DNA of 64,000 bases from Tolypothrix campylonemoides VB511288 (GTDB taxonomy: Bacteria > Cyanobacteriota > Cyanobacteriia > Cyanobacteriales > Nostocaceae): assembly GCA_000828075.3 (NCBI GenBank), contig JXCB02000027.1, forward strand, positions 595,905-659,904, written 5' to 3'. The notes under the pieces were generated by a model that was not told the origin of the DNA, did no database searches, and saw only the letters and a program-made list of their open reading frames with translations. Each line of letters opens with the position of its first letter. Position 1 is the stretch's first letter. Of this stretch, positions 19,090-28,150 are shown in pieces. Both the position numbers and the translations under genes were made by a program.

Positions 19090-19494
19090 TCATAACTCTT
19101 CCTGCTCCCAGTCTGGGCAATTCTCATCTTCCCAACCGTAGGGATGCATACCGCAAACTAACAAATTCCCACTATATACTTGACCGTGGTAGTGACGACA
19201 ACCGATACAAGCGGCATTTTTTTCAGAACACGGTTCCACTGAATAAGGAAAACCCAGATCGACGTCATCTATAATAACGTCTTCCAGTTCCCAGTAAACT
19301 TCCATAATTGGATCAGCTAGTTCCTGCAAATACTGCTCCAACTCAGTGGTGATGGTATTTTGTACTTGCTCGGTAATTTCTTCGGTTAACTCAAAAAATG
19401 AGTCTACCATTTCCGTCATCTCCAGGAAGAAGCTTTCCACTTCATCAGCCACTGTTTCTATCATGTCCCAAAACTCTTTTTGCCACTTTTCCAT
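19090..19494 (-). CDS. conserved cyanobacterial protein with Cys-rich C-terminus
   Basis: 134 residues. The N-terminal 70 residues are an acidic amphipathic helix region (MEKWQKEFWDMIETVADEVE). The C-terminus has CxxCRHYHGQ, CGMHPYGW and NCPDW, four or five Cys that could bind a metal. I recognise it as a conserved hypothetical of cyanobacteria without assigned function. It stands alone between queF and the phasin-like gene. Confidence 0.65.
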   Translation of the reverse strand: MEKWQKEFWDMIETVADEVESFFLEMTEMVDSFFELTEEITEQVQNTITTELEQYLQELADPIMEVYWELEDVIIDDVDLGFPYSVEPCSEKNAACIGCRHYHGQVYSGNLLVCGMHPYGWEDENCPDWEQEEL

Positions 19495-19651
19495 AAACCT
19501 GACGTCCTTATGAGCTATTTACTGGACGCTTAATGCTACATGGCTTGAACCACTTTTGTACACCCTAAGCTTTATTTTTAAATAAAAATTTAATATTATC
19601 TGCAAAGATTTTGGTAATCCACTCTCAGTGCTACTACCAGATCATTTCCAA

Positions 19652-20041
19652 CTACTTATCACGTTGCAACCTACGCAGTTCTTCCTGCATCTGTCTGACT
19701 TGATCCCGTAATTTATCCACATCCTCAGTGGGTTGGTTAACTTTTACGGTAGTTGGCTGTTCATCTTCTTCTATGATTTCGATGCGGCGCGGTTCAGAAG
19801 GAGGTGTTTTATGACCTGTGACATCAGATGTCGGTGGTTGTTGGGCTTGCTTCATCATTTCTTCGACTAAGCGGCGGGCTTCGTCTGTGGTCATTTCGCC
19901 CCGTGCAACCATTTCATCTGCCAGCTTTTGGACTTGCGATCGCAGTTCGGTTATTGTCCCACCTGCTTTTTCTCCCGCGTAAGAAGCCAACCCAACACCA
20001 AGGTAAAAAGCTTTTTTTACAACATCTCCAAAACCGGGCAT
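19652..20041 (-). CDS. phasin-like coiled-coil protein
   Basis: 129 residues. The N-terminal part (MPGFGDVVKKAFYLGVGLASYAGEKAG) and the helical segment with MVARGEMTTDEARRLVEEMM match the phasin-like/polyhydroxyalkanoate granule-associated protein group widespread in cyanobacteria. The last 25 residues (VDKLRDQVRQMQEELRRLQ) form a coiled coil. It lies directly downstream of the SRP RNA gene on the same strand. Granule association is only a family inference. Confidence 0.65.
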   Translation of the reverse strand: MPGFGDVVKKAFYLGVGLASYAGEKAGGTITELRSQVQKLADEMVARGEMTTDEARRLVEEMMKQAQQPPTSDVTGHKTPPSEPRRIEIIEEDEQPTTVKVNQPTEDVDKLRDQVRQMQEELRRLQRDK

Positions 20042-20066
20042 TGTCGCTCATGCGCTCCTAAAATGG

Positions 20067-20163
20067 GGCGACCCGGAGACTACGCCTGCTACAAGCATCC
20101 CGTATTGCTGCTACCTTCCGGTCCTGACAAAGTTTGGGCGTTGCTGCCGCGTAGATCCAGGTC
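20067..20163 (-). ncRNA. ffs: signal recognition particle RNA (4.5S type)
   Basis: On the minus strand the hallmark domain IV is present: CAACGCCCAAACTTTGTCAGG then ACCGGAAGGTAGCAGCAATA, with the GGAA tetraloop and the asymmetric loop that binds Ffh. Flanking arms (CCTGG...TACGC at the 5' side with GCGTA...CCGGG at the 3' side) pair to close the rod. It ends near a CCCCATTTT stretch. About 97 nt, the small bacterial type. Ends are estimated from the pairing. Confidence 0.9.
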
Positions 20164-20199
20164 TATAAACACAATAGCATTAAATTTTCTGACTGTGTA

Positions 20200-20466
20200 T
20201 TATTCGACGACAATTTCCCACTCGTAAAGCTTATGGTTGACACAGCCGTTTTCTACTAATGGATCACCAGCCACAATTGCTTCTGCTTCATCCATTGAGC
20301 TTGCTTCAAACAGCATCATACCACCGCCTTTTTGCGCCCAGTACCCAGTTTTCGCTTTGTGTCCTTTGGCAATCAACTCCTGTACGTAAGCCTTATGAGC
20401 CGGTACGTATTGGTCAAAGGTAGGCTTATCAACTATGCCTTCTTCTATCTTTACAAACCAGGGCAT
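20200..20466 (-). CDS. YciI family protein
   Basis: 88 residues of the YciI/dimeric ferredoxin-like fold, with the conserved His in YVPAHKAYVQEL and Asp in IVAGDPLVENG. The family resembles muconolactone isomerase in fold; cellular function is not settled. It is upstream of the SRP RNA gene on the same strand. Confidence 0.8.
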   Translation of the reverse strand: MPWFVKIEEGIVDKPTFDQYVPAHKAYVQELIAKGHKAKTGYWAQKGGGMMLFEASSMDEAEAIVAGDPLVENGCVNHKLYEWEIVVE

Positions 20467-20569
20467 TGCTTGCGACCTCTCAAAACCATATGCTGTAATA
20501 TTTTCAGGGCTATTGTCTGCTTTTTAAGCTACCTTGCATGATATGAATTAACCAATTGTTTTTTAATAA

Positions 20570-21142
20570 ATGCTGCAATCACAGAAACTTTATTTTATAG
20601 CTCTCCTGCCTTCAAGGGAAATTCAAGACTACGCTAACCAAATTAAGCAATACTTTGCTGATCAGTATGGCAGCCGTCACGCACAAAAATCTCCACCGCA
20701 CATCACCCTGCAACCGCCTTTTGAATGGACAGATGCCGATGTACCAGCACTAGAAGAATGCCTTAAAGATTTCGCCAGTAGTCGAGAGTCAGTGCCTATC
20801 ACATTGAGTGGGTTCGCTGCCTTTCCCCCTCGCGTCATCTATATTGATGTGGTGAAAAGTCCACAATTGCTAGCTTTACACGGTGATTTAATGACACATC
20901 TGGAGAGCAACTTGGGAATCGTTGACAAAGTTGGTAAAACTCGTGCCTTTGCTCCCCACATGACGGTTGCGTTTAAAGATTTAACCAAGCAAAACTTTAA
21001 AGCTGCTTGGTCGGAATTTGAAAAGCGTCAGCTGTATTTTGAGTTTACTGCTTGTAACTTAACGCTGTTGCTGCATGATGGCAGGCGGTGGAATGTGAAA
21101 ACTGAGTTTCCGTTTTTGTCTTTTGATGGTTTAAGTGGCTAG
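20570..21142 (+). CDS. 2'-5' RNA ligase / cyclic phosphodiesterase-like (2H) protein
   Basis: 190 residues with two HxT motifs, PPHITLQPPF (about 43) and APHMTVAF (about 128), the catalytic pair of the 2H phosphoesterase superfamily. N-terminal LYFIALLPS is the usual first strand. Members open cyclic 2',3'-phosphates in RNA or join 2'-5' ends. It is divergent from the YciI gene and otherwise alone, so its substrate is open. Confidence 0.8.
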   Translation: MLQSQKLYFIALLPSREIQDYANQIKQYFADQYGSRHAQKSPPHITLQPPFEWTDADVPALEECLKDFASSRESVPITLSGFAAFPPRVIYIDVVKSPQLLALHGDLMTHLESNLGIVDKVGKTRAFAPHMTVAFKDLTKQNFKAAWSEFEKRQLYFEFTACNLTLLLHDGRRWNVKTEFPFLSFDGLSG

Positions 21143-21335
21143 TTTGCCAAATTAACTGAACCTAGCAGCGCTCCATTTCCCTATCTCCTACACTGCGACG
21201 CATAGTTTCAGAATTAGACGGATTGTGGCAAGCTGGATTGCGGCAGCAGACCATAACTGTGCTTTTATCGGCAAACTTAATTTATTATCACCTAGCTACA
21301 AGCTATTCTCAGTAAAAACCGTAAAATAACTTTTA

Positions 21336-21575
21336 TTGTCACCTACGGCTTATATTGTCTATGTCACAATTGAGGAAAATACTATTTATCCAACAGCCGA
21401 ACAAGCCCTAGCTTGCGTGCGAGTCTGTCAATGGTTATCTAACTGCTACAAAGATATTCATCTATTCCGTTTTAATGATCGAACAGGAGACATATATATG
21501 CTGGCAGGTGATGACCTTGAAATCATTGTTCCCCCTAACGGACTCTGGAGGTTTATAGATGAAACCAGATTTTGA
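21336..21575 (+). CDS. small DUF6888-like protein
   Basis: 79 residues from a TTG start; no ATG is available in frame before the conserved part. The core EQALACVRVCQWLSN...IHLFRFNDRTGDIYMLAGDD and GLWRFID matches, from memory, the DUF6888 group found in many cyanobacteria. Its last 17 bases overlap the next gene (DUF6887-like), the arrangement in which I know these two families. Function is unknown; the small size and overlap resemble toxin-antitoxin pairs but nothing here proves that. Confidence 0.6.
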   Translation: MSPTAYIVYVTIEENTIYPTAEQALACVRVCQWLSNCYKDIHLFRFNDRTGDIYMLAGDDLEIIVPPNGLWRFIDETRF

Positions 21576-21783
21576 AAAAATGTCCAGAAAAGAATTGAGA
21601 GCATATGTGCTGGCAAATCGGGAAGATATAGAAGCTTTGGAGTTTCTTTTTAGTCGTCGGACTCCTGATAAGGAAGCAATCTGGTTTCATCCGCCAAAGA
21701 CTAAACAAGAGGAGCAAGAACAATTTGAATTATTCAAGCGTATAGTCGAGGAGAAAGAAGGAAATATTGACTCTCAGAGTTAA
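21559..21783 (+). CDS. small DUF6887-like protein
   Basis: 74 residues, MKPDFEKMSRKELRAYVLAN then REDIEALEFLFSRRTP and an acidic Gln/Glu-rich tail. The opening MKPxFExMSxxELRAYVL fits the DUF6887 group. It overlaps the upstream DUF6888-like gene by 17 bases, so the two are translated together. No enzymatic motif is seen. Confidence 0.65.
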   Translation: MKPDFEKMSRKELRAYVLANREDIEALEFLFSRRTPDKEAIWFHPPKTKQEEQEQFELFKRIVEEKEGNIDSQS

Positions 21784-21832
21784 AAGTACAGCGAGTAGGG
21801 GCGCAGCCCCCTGCAAATCTGAAAATTAACAC

Positions 21833-22707
21833 TTACTCATCCGGATTTATACCCATTGCCCTCAATTGTTCTGCTAAGCGTTCAGCGCGTTGTTGTGCCA
21901 ATTCTCGCTGTTGTTGTTCTTGTTCTAACAATAACTCTGCTTGTGCTGCTCGTTCTTCTCCAGTTAGCAACAAGTTTCCTTGTGCGTCCCACCAACGTAA
22001 CCAAGGCAATTCTACATTCTGATAGCGACCTTGCCAAAGACCCAACTCAACACCAAGGCGAGGTATTGGGTAATGTCCCCGCTCGTTTGCGCTTACAAGT
22101 TCATAATGGTCTTCTATCAGGTGATAAACTTCTACCCGACTTTGGCGCACTTCGTAAATGCCATAAAATGCAGGTCGAATAATTTGCTCATAAATCCAAA
22201 ATTTTCCTGTCCAAGGGGTTTTATCACGTTCTTCGGAACCATCCCCTGATACAAACTCTAATGCGATAAGCGGTGGAATGAGCTCTTGCCACAATACATA
22301 GGAGCGTCGTATCTGACCACGTAGTAATGGTGGTACATTAGGCAGATAAAACCAATCTGGTGCTTCTGCTCCTTTTTCTGGTGGGTCTGTCATCCGCCAA
22401 TAAATGCCAGAATCTTGACCAATGCAGTAATTCCCATCTGGATGCCGCTTTTGTAATATCGGAGTGATGGAATCAGTTAAGAGAATACTTTGCGGGTGTT
22501 CTTGAAAGTTCTTCGCGCCAGGTCGCTTGCGGGGGGAACCCCCGCAAGCGACTGGCTTACAAATCTGCCGTCTGATTCTGGCAACTGTGTATGGTCTGGG
22601 AAGGTTTTTAATAAGGTTTCTTCTGTTCCTATAGGAGTCATAATAGATAACGCTTGGGGATTCGGTATTAGGGACAAGAAGTTGTTCGTGGTGAATTGAG
22701 TTTGCAC
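21833..22707 (-). pseudogene. Uma2 family gene split by a 44-bp palindromic repeat
   Basis: The N-terminal part starts near 22707 (or ATG 22641) and reads to PDHTQLPESDGRFV. The same frame is then lost, and 44 bases later the downstream frame resumes as KNFQEHPQSILLTDS and continues HPDGNYCIGQDSGIYWR into the 186 residues encoded at 21833-22393 (LIALEFVSGDGSEERDKTP, then FWIYEQIIRPAFYGIYEV). Because 44 is not a multiple of three, the insertion shifts the frame. An internal ATG at 22393 could still give the C-terminal fragment, but it would lack the N-terminal third. Confidence 0.75.
22511..22554. repeat. 44-bp palindromic dispersed repeat inside the Uma2 gene
   Basis: The core is GTCGCTTGCGGGGG with its near-perfect reverse complement, so it folds into a strong hairpin; flanks read CGCGCCAG on one side and CTGGCT on the other. 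Removing these 44 bases restores the Uma2 reading frame (FV then KNFQ). GCGACTGG flanks are shared with the repeats near 13.95, 40.75 and 43.48 kb. Confidence 0.75.
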
Positions 22708-22744
22708 TAACTACTCATCACTATTCTGACCACTATTGTGGAAA

Positions 22745-23518
22745 TTATTGTGGAAATTTTCGCTCCCTCACCTCAGTGCTGTAATCCTGCACAGCTTTGG
22801 TAATCGTCTCTCGCAAATTGGTATAAACTTTGGCAAACGGTGGTTGCTTTTCTGAAAGTGCGAGTACATCTGATGTCACTAATACTTGACCGTCACAGTG
22901 GGGCCCTGCACCTATGCCAATCGTGGGAATACTGAGTTTTTGCGTAATATGTAATGCTAACTCAGGGGGTATATGCTCTAACACTATACAAAATGCACCC
23001 GCTTGTTCTAGGGCGCTAGCCTCTTGTAATATCCTTTCCCCTGCTTCTTCTGTCTTCCCCTGTTGACGCAAACCCGTGTGATGTATAGATTGCGGTGTCA
23101 AACCCACATGACCCATCACCGGAATTCCTGCTTGCACCAAACGGGCAACGGTTTCTGCCATTGCTTTTGAGCCACCCTCTAACTTGACTGCTTGAGCGCC
23201 CGTTTCTTTTAGCACACGCCCAGCAGAGTGTATCGCTTGCTGAGGACTTTCTTGATACGTCAAAAATGGTAAATCTACGACCATTAATGCTCGCTTCACA
23301 CCGCGACGCACGGCTTTGGCATGATGAAGCATTTCTTCTAAAGTAATTGGCAGTGTTGTTTCGTACCCCAACACCACTGCCATTGTATCTCCCACAAGGA
23401 TTAAATCTACTCCAGCAGTATCTAAGATCTGAGCGATCGCATAATCCCAGGCAGTCAACGCCACAATTGGGCGTCCCTTTTGTTTCCATTCGATTAATTG
23501 TCGGGTTGTGACAGCCAT
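22745..23518 (-). CDS. panB: 3-methyl-2-oxobutanoate hydroxymethyltransferase PanB
   Basis: 257 residues, the usual PanB length. Mg-binding Asp residues are in [14 protein letters not shown] and [10 protein letters not shown]; the catalytic Glu lies in [12 protein letters not shown], and [14 protein letters not shown] is the family signature. The enzyme adds a hydroxymethyl group to alpha-ketoisovalerate from methylene-tetrahydrofolate, the first step of pantothenate synthesis. coaBC, a later step toward coenzyme A, is at 52.9 kb but unlinked. Confidence 0.93.
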   Translation of the reverse strand: MAVTTRQLIEWKQKGRPIVALTAWDYAIAQILDTAGVDLILVGDTMAVVLGYETTLPITLEEMLHHAKAVRRGVKRALMVVDLPFLTYQESPQQAIHSAGRVLKETGAQAVKLEGGSKAMAETVARLVQAGIPVMGHVGLTPQSIHHTGLRQQGKTEEAGERILQEASALEQAGAFCIVLEHIPPELALHITQKLSIPTIGIGAGPHCDGQVLVTSDVLALSEKQPPFAKVYTNLRETITKAVQDYSTEVRERKFPQ

Positions 23519-23831
23519 TGTTTAAGCCAAGAGTTAGGAGGGAATGGGGAAAGTGGGGGCGGTGGGGGGTGATACAGGAAAAAAGAGTTCCTCATCTTCC
23601 CCATCTTGTTTATTTGACGGTGCCAGTCAAAGCTAGATCAGGTTTTGTGCCTTAAATTTTGGGCATGAACCAAGTTAGATCTTCAATGTTACCAATTCAT
23701 AACTTATTACCGATATCAGAAGTAATGCTGAAAACACGGCTACAAGGAAGACTGGGAACTTGCTGTGAGCATTGCTTGAGTATATGGATTTAATCGTAGC
23801 AAACCCAGTGCAGACCCAGAGAGTAACATAT
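23519..23831. other. intergenic, no recognised feature
   Basis: A G-rich stretch (23540-23570) is partly complementary to CATCTTCCCC further on. Otherwise no gene, RNA or clear repeat is visible between panB and the GNAT gene. Confidence 0.5.
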
Positions 23832-24365
23832 TTAGCAATTCGTTATCGTTAGCCAATCTTCCCGACTCATTCCGTAAATTACCGCCTCACCTCCAAACAT
23901 TTCCGTCGTCCCTTCCAGTTTTTCCCCTAACTTCTCGGCAACTCGCTTTGAAGCATAATTCTCCGGACGAATCAAACTGATCACATGCGATCGCTGTAAC
24001 TTGCCAAAAGCAAAATCCATTGCTGCCCTTGCTGCCTCTGTTGCAAAACCACGTCCCCAATAAGTTCGCCGCAATGTCCAACCAATTTCAAAACCGATCC
24101 ACCCCTCAGGTTTCCAGCAGCCAACCCGACCAATCATTTCACCACTAGAACGTTCTTCAACCGCCCACATACCATATCCTCGTAGTTGCCAATGACCAAG
24201 CATCATTGCCATATTTCGCCAAGATTCCCAACGAGATAGAGGTTTGCCTTCGCCAATGTAGCCCATGACATCAGGATCGCCGCACATCTCGGCGTAAGCA
24301 TCAAGGTCTTCTTCACGGAATCCGCGTAGGCGCAGGCGTTGAGTTTCAATTTCAGGAATAAGCAT
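23832..24365 (-). CDS. GNAT N-acetyltransferase, RimJ/RimL-like
   Basis: About 177 residues from ATG 24365 (MLIPEIETQRLRLRGFREED), the typical opening of the RimJ/RimL-like group (ETERLxLRxFxxxD). The acetyl-CoA loop is TYWGRGFATEAARAAMDFAF, and ENYASKRVAEKLG is the C-terminal signature. Substrate unknown. A longer frame upstream reads through inverted GTGTAGGGGTGT repeats and is not believed. Confidence 0.85.
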   Translation of the reverse strand: MLIPEIETQRLRLRGFREEDLDAYAEMCGDPDVMGYIGEGKPLSRWESWRNMAMMLGHWQLRGYGMWAVEERSSGEMIGRVGCWKPEGWIGFEIGWTLRRTYWGRGFATEAARAAMDFAFGKLQRSHVISLIRPENYASKRVAEKLGEKLEGTTEMFGGEAVIYGMSREDWLTITNC

Positions 24366-24838
24366 TTTAGGAATGTTTCTCAAGGTGTAGGGGTGTAGAC
24401 GAGTGAGGAAATTATTTTCCTGTACACCAACAGGAGAATGAGCCTGCCGCACCCCTACATCCTTACACCCCTAATTGAAATTGGCTTACTATTATTACAC
24501 GCATTTTGTAAAGCTTTCTTAATAAAATGTTAAATAATTTTATTAATAACAAATTTAAATACAAAAGTTAAAAATATTCAAAGAATAACTTATGACATTC
24601 TTGATATATTGTGAAACAGGCTACAAACAACGTGATGTGCGACTTGTGTCTTTCACTGATAAATCTGTGAATTTCCGTCAGTAGTTGCAGAAAAACAGCA
24701 ACTTTTTGCAATAAGCAACCCCTAACAAACGATTTTTCCTTATTTCTCCCCCATTTATAAGGGAGGAGTTTAAGGTGAGGGAAAGTTGCACAACACGTGA
24801 TTTGTGAAATAAAAAGAGAAACTTCTTGGAAGGGAACT
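24366..24838. promoter_or_regulatory. rbcL upstream region
   Basis: After GTGTAGGGGTGT-type inverted repeats (24370-24475) comes an AT-rich stretch. A small hairpin (AGTTGC at 24683-24688 with GCAACT at 24698-24703) followed by TTTTT (24703-24707) looks like a weak terminator or attenuator in the leader. GGAAGGG sits four bases before the rbcL ATG as its ribosome site. No clear NtcA or CcmR/CmpR site was identified by eye. Confidence 0.4.
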
Positions 24839-26269
24839 ATGTCTTACGCTCAAACGAAGACTCAGACAAAAACAGGGTATCAAGCAGGGGTAAAAGATTA
24901 TAGATTAACTTATTACACCCCAGATTACACACCTAAAGATACAGACGTTTTAGCGGCATTCCGCGTTACACCCCAGCCAGGAGTTCCACCAGAAGAAGCA
25001 GGTGCTGCTGTAGCTGCTGAGTCTTCCACCGGTACTTGGACAACCGTATGGACGGACTTGCTCACCGACCTAGATCGCTACAAAGGTCGTTGCTATGACA
25101 TCGAACCAGTTCCCGGCGAGGACAACCAATTCATTGCTTACGTTGCCTATCCCCTGGATCTGTTTGAAGAAGGCTCTGTCACCAATATGTTTACCTCAAT
25201 TGTAGGTAACGTATTTGGTTTCAAGGCTCTCAAAGCACTACGTTTGGAAGACTTGCGGATTCCTGTTGCTTACCTCAAGACATTCCAAGGACCTCCACAC
25301 GGTATCCAAGTAGAGCGTGACAAACTGAACAAGTACGGTCGTCCTTTGCTGGGTTGTACGATTAAGCCCAAGTTGGGTCTGTCTGCTAAGAACTACGGAC
25401 GCGCTGTATACGAGTGCTTGCGCGGTGGTCTAGACTTCACCAAAGACGACGAAAACATCAACTCTGCACCATTCCAACGCTGGCGCGATCGCTTCTTGTT
25501 TGTTGCAGACGCTATCCAAAAATCACAAGCGGAAACTGGTGAAATCAAAGGTCACTACCTGAACGTAACCGCCCCCACCTGCGAAGAAATGCTGAAGCGG
25601 GCAGAGTTCGCTAAAGAACTCAAACAGCCCATCATCATGCACGACTACCTAACAGCAGGCTTCACCGCCAACACCACATTGGCTCGCTGGTGCCGTGACA
25701 ACGGCATTCTGCTGCACATCCACCGCGCGATGCACGCCGTTATCGACCGTCAAAAGAACCACGGTATCCACTTCCGCGTTTTGGCTAAGGCGCTACGGAT
25801 GTCTGGTGGTGACCACATCCACACCGGAACCGTTGTTGGTAAATTGGAAGGCGATCGCGCAATCACAATGGGTTTTGTTGACCTGCTGCGTGAAAACTAT
25901 GTTGAGCAAGACAGACAGCGCGGTATCTACTTCACCCAAGACTGGGCTTCTATGCCTGGTGTGATGGCTGTAGCTTCCGGTGGTATCCACATTTGGCATA
26001 TGCCAGCGCTGGTGGAAATCTTCGGCGATGACTCCGTGCTGCAATTCGGTGGTGGTACCCTCGGTCACCCCTGGGGTAACGCTCCTGGCGCGACCGCTAA
26101 CCGCGTCGCTCTGGAAGCTTGTATCCAAGCTCGTAACGAAGGTCGCAACTTGGCTCGCGAAGGTAACGACGTTATCCGCGAAGCTGCTAAGTGGTCTCCT
26201 GAACTCGCTGCTGCTTGTGAACTGTGGAAAGAAATTAAATTTGAGTTTGAATCAGTCGATACCGTCTGA
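24839..26269 (+). CDS. rbcL: rubisco large subunit
   Basis: 476 residues of form IB rubisco. The carbamylated Lys lies in [14 protein letters not shown], the catalytic Lys in [11 protein letters not shown], loop 6 is [17 protein letters not shown], and the catalytic His residues are in [13 protein letters not shown] and [10 protein letters not shown]. It fixes CO2 onto RuBP in carboxysomes. The start [14 protein letters not shown] at 24839 has GGAAGGG upstream and fits cyanobacterial RbcL. First gene of rbcL-rbcX-rbcS. Confidence 0.98.
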   Translation: MSYAQTKTQTKTGYQAGVKDYRLTYYTPDYTPKDTDVLAAFRVTPQPGVPPEEAGAAVAAESSTGTWTTVWTDLLTDLDRYKGRCYDIEPVPGEDNQFIAYVAYPLDLFEEGSVTNMFTSIVGNVFGFKALKALRLEDLRIPVAYLKTFQGPPHGIQVERDKLNKYGRPLLGCTIKPKLGLSAKNYGRAVYECLRGGLDFTKDDENINSAPFQRWRDRFLFVADAIQKSQAETGEIKGHYLNVTAPTCEEMLKRAEFAKELKQPIIMHDYLTAGFTANTTLARWCRDNGILLHIHRAMHAVIDRQKNHGIHFRVLAKALRMSGGDHIHTGTVVGKLEGDRAITMGFVDLLRENYVEQDRQRGIYFTQDWASMPGVMAVASGGIHIWHMPALVEIFGDDSVLQFGGGTLGHPWGNAPGATANRVALEACIQARNEGRNLAREGNDVIREAAKWSPELAAACELWKEIKFEFESVDTV

Positions 26270-26357
26270 GAAAGATAGAAGATAGAAGAATGAAGATAGA
26301 AGCTATTCTTCATTCTTCGTTCTTCACTCTTCATTCTTCAAGGGGCTGGGGTCAAGC
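26270..26357 (+). repeat. short tandem repeats between rbcL and rbcX
   Basis: GAAGATAGAA/ATTCTTC-type short repeats form an A/G-rich then T/C-rich pair (26272-26340) that could fold into a hairpin in the rbc transcript. Confidence 0.55.
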
Positions 26358-26756
26358 ATGGATATCAAGCAAATTGCGAAGGACACAGCCAAGACGCTGC
26401 AAAGTTACCTGACTTATCAGGCACTGAAAACGGTGTTGGCTCAAATTAGCGAAACAAATCCTCCCTTGGCACTTTGGCTACAGCGCTTTTCCGCTGACAA
26501 AATTCAAGACGGAGAAGCCTACATTAGGCAACTGTTTCAAGAGAAACCCGAATTGGCTTTGCGGATCATGACTGTTAGAGAACATATCGCGGAACAAGTC
26601 ATTGAATACTTACCCGAAATGGTTCGTACTGGCATTCAGCAAGCCAATATGGAACACCGTCGCCAGCATCTTGAGCGAATCACGCAAATAGATACATCAA
26701 CTCCCAGTCCTGAACCAGAAACGCAAGCAACCTCAGATCCAAACAATGAACAGTAA
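26358..26756 (+). CDS. rbcX: rubisco assembly chaperone RbcX
   Basis: 132 residues. The first 105 form the RbcX helical fold (MDIKQIAKDTAKTLQSYLTY, then PPLALWLQRFSADKIQDGE, YIRQLF, ELALRIMTVREHIAEQV). RbcX clamps the C-terminal tail of RbcL during L8 core assembly. The final 25 residues are a Pro/Glu/Thr-rich tail. It sits between rbcL and rbcS, the standard order in filamentous cyanobacteria. Confidence 0.95.
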   Translation: MDIKQIAKDTAKTLQSYLTYQALKTVLAQISETNPPLALWLQRFSADKIQDGEAYIRQLFQEKPELALRIMTVREHIAEQVIEYLPEMVRTGIQQANMEHRRQHLERITQIDTSTPSPEPETQATSDPNNEQ

Positions 26757-26848
26757 ACAGTTAACAGTTAACAAACGATAACTGATAACTGATAACTGGT
26801 AACTGGTAACTGATAACTGATATCAACCACAACCGATTATCATCACTT
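26757..26848 (+). repeat. GATAACT heptamer tandem repeats between rbcX and rbcS
   Basis: AGTTAAC and then GATAACT/GGTAACT units repeat about ten times (26752-26822), a Nostocales short tandemly repeated sequence. The same heptamer recurs at about 59222-59259. Confidence 0.75.
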
Positions 26849-27184
26849 ATGCAAACCTTACCAAAAGAGCGTCGCTACGAAACCCTTTCCTACCTGCCCC
26901 CCCTCAGTGATGCTCAGATTGCCAAGCAAATCCAGTACATTCTGAACCAAGGTTACATTCCGGCGATTGAGTTTAACGAGAATTCGGAGCCGACAGTATA
27001 TTACTGGACTCTGTGGAAACTGCCTTTGTTTGGTGCAAGATCTACTCAAGAAGTACTAAACGAAGTTCAAGCTTGCCGTTCTCAGTACGGCAACAACTTT
27101 ATCCGCGTGGTGGGTTTTGACAACATCAAGCAGTGCCAAGTTCTCAGCTTTATCGTTCACAAGCCCAATAGCAGCAGATACTAA
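26849..27184 (+). CDS. rbcS: rubisco small subunit
   Basis: 111 residues, [20 protein letters not shown] then [19 protein letters not shown] and [17 protein letters not shown], the form IB small subunit. It caps the L8 core to give L8S8 holoenzyme. Last gene of the rbc operon; a strong terminator follows at 27245-27270. Confidence 0.97.
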   Translation: MQTLPKERRYETLSYLPPLSDAQIAKQIQYILNQGYIPAIEFNENSEPTVYYWTLWKLPLFGARSTQEVLNEVQACRSQYGNNFIRVVGFDNIKQCQVLSFIVHKPNSSRY

Positions 27185-27244
27185 AGCTGATCAGTTGGAA
27201 TTCATTGTAAAAAAGGTGTAAACCATTTTTTTATCACCCATTAG

Positions 27245-27270
27245 GAGAGGTAAATCTACCTCTCTTTTTT
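27245..27270 (+). terminator. rho-independent terminator of the rbc operon
   Basis: Stem GAGAGGTA (27245-27252) with TACCTCTC (27257-27264), loop AATC, followed by TTTTTT. It is 61 bases after the rbcS stop. Confidence 0.88.
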
Positions 27271-27389
27271 ATTAAGGGATTTCCAACAAACAAATTATCC
27301 AACTTGTGGGGTGGGCATCCTGCTTCCCCCCTGATGAAAGCAGGGCTGTTTCATTCCACAAGGGATAACAGTTTGTCAATATCATTAGA

Positions 27390-27494
27390 TATAGCAACAG
27401 CCAAGGTGCGTACGACGCTAACAGATGATAAAAGCTAGACACAAAAAGGCTTTTCACCCAGTCCCCAGTCCCTAGTCCCTAGTCCCCTGCTATA
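27390..27494. mobile_element. 105-bp MITE-like repeat, copy 2 (inverted relative to copy 1)
   Basis: Starts TATAGCAACAGCC and ends CCCTGCTATA. Its reverse complement matches 7682-7786 with about four substitutions over 105 bp. It lies in the spacer after the rbc terminator, so it does not disturb a gene. Confidence 0.7.
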
Positions 27495-27651
27495 TAATCC
27501 GATAACAAAAGACTTCAAGGTTGCCTGATGAATATCCTTGTATAGACTATGACTTTAGTCATGGGTGTATTCGTGACTTTCTCCTCATGTAACCCTTAAA
27601 ATTAAATTTTTATGATAGTGGTATCAAGCAGGAGAAACCCAGCGGTAGTTT

Positions 27652-28095
27652 ATGCTCAAAAACTTATCACTTATTGGTGCGGCGATCGCCCTCAGTTTAA
27701 GTGCAACTTCCCTCGCAGTCAAAGCAGAGGCAAACTCCTCTTCACCCCTAGTTGTTGCACAATCTCGGGAAAAAGGGGGACCACTCCAACGTTTGGGACT
27801 GACGGATGAACAAAAAGCCAAAATCAAAGAAATCCGCCGCAATACCCGCGCTGAAATGGACAAAATTCTCACTGAACAGCAACGGGAACAGTTAAAAACC
27901 GCTATGCAAAACCGCCAGGGAAAGCGGGGGGCGTTTGCTGCTTTAAATCTGACTGATGAGCAGAAAAACCAAATGCGTCAACTCATGCAGTCACAGAAAA
28001 CTCAGATTGATGGAGTCTTAACTGCAGAGCAAAAAAAGCAACTGCAAAAATATCGGGAGGAAATGCGTACTCGTCGTCAACAAGGCAATCAGTAG
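27652..28095 (+). CDS. Spy/CpxP-like periplasmic protein with LTxxQ motifs
   Basis: 147 residues with a signal peptide (about 1-25). Two LTDEQ motifs (RLGLTDEQKAKIKEIRR and ALNLTDEQKNQMRQLMQ) and a third LTAEQ are spaced through an all-helical, charged body, the Spy/CpxP pattern. Such proteins act as periplasmic chaperones or metal/stress sensors. It stands alone behind the rbc operon with its own upstream region. The start at 27652 is TTG or the in-frame equivalent; no closer ATG keeps the signal peptide. Confidence 0.75.
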   Translation: MLKNLSLIGAAIALSLSATSLAVKAEANSSSPLVVAQSREKGGPLQRLGLTDEQKAKIKEIRRNTRAEMDKILTEQQREQLKTAMQNRQGKRGAFAALNLTDEQKNQMRQLMQSQKTQIDGVLTAEQKKQLQKYREEMRTRRQQGNQ

Positions 28096-28111
28096 CTGAT
28101 CAGCAGCGCCT

Positions 28112-28150
28112 TTGCCCAAGCTAGACAGCAGATATCTGTCTTTTGGGCAA
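28112..28150 (+). terminator. two-part hairpin after the Spy-like gene
   Basis: TTGCCCAA (28112-28119) pairs with TTGGGCAA (28143-28150), and inside it AGACAG (28123-28128) pairs with CTGTCT (28136-28141). No T tract follows, so termination would be weak or factor-dependent. Confidence 0.45.

Noticed and set aside
24683-24707. Possible riboswitch upstream of rbcL
   Set aside because: Only one short hairpin with a T tract is present; no conserved riboswitch core is seen, so it was kept as a weak attenuator-like structure.
27272-27457. 61-codon minus-strand frame
   Set aside because: Most of it lies within the MITE copy at 27390-27494; the same peptide-like reading is possible in the other MITE copy, so it comes from the repeat.
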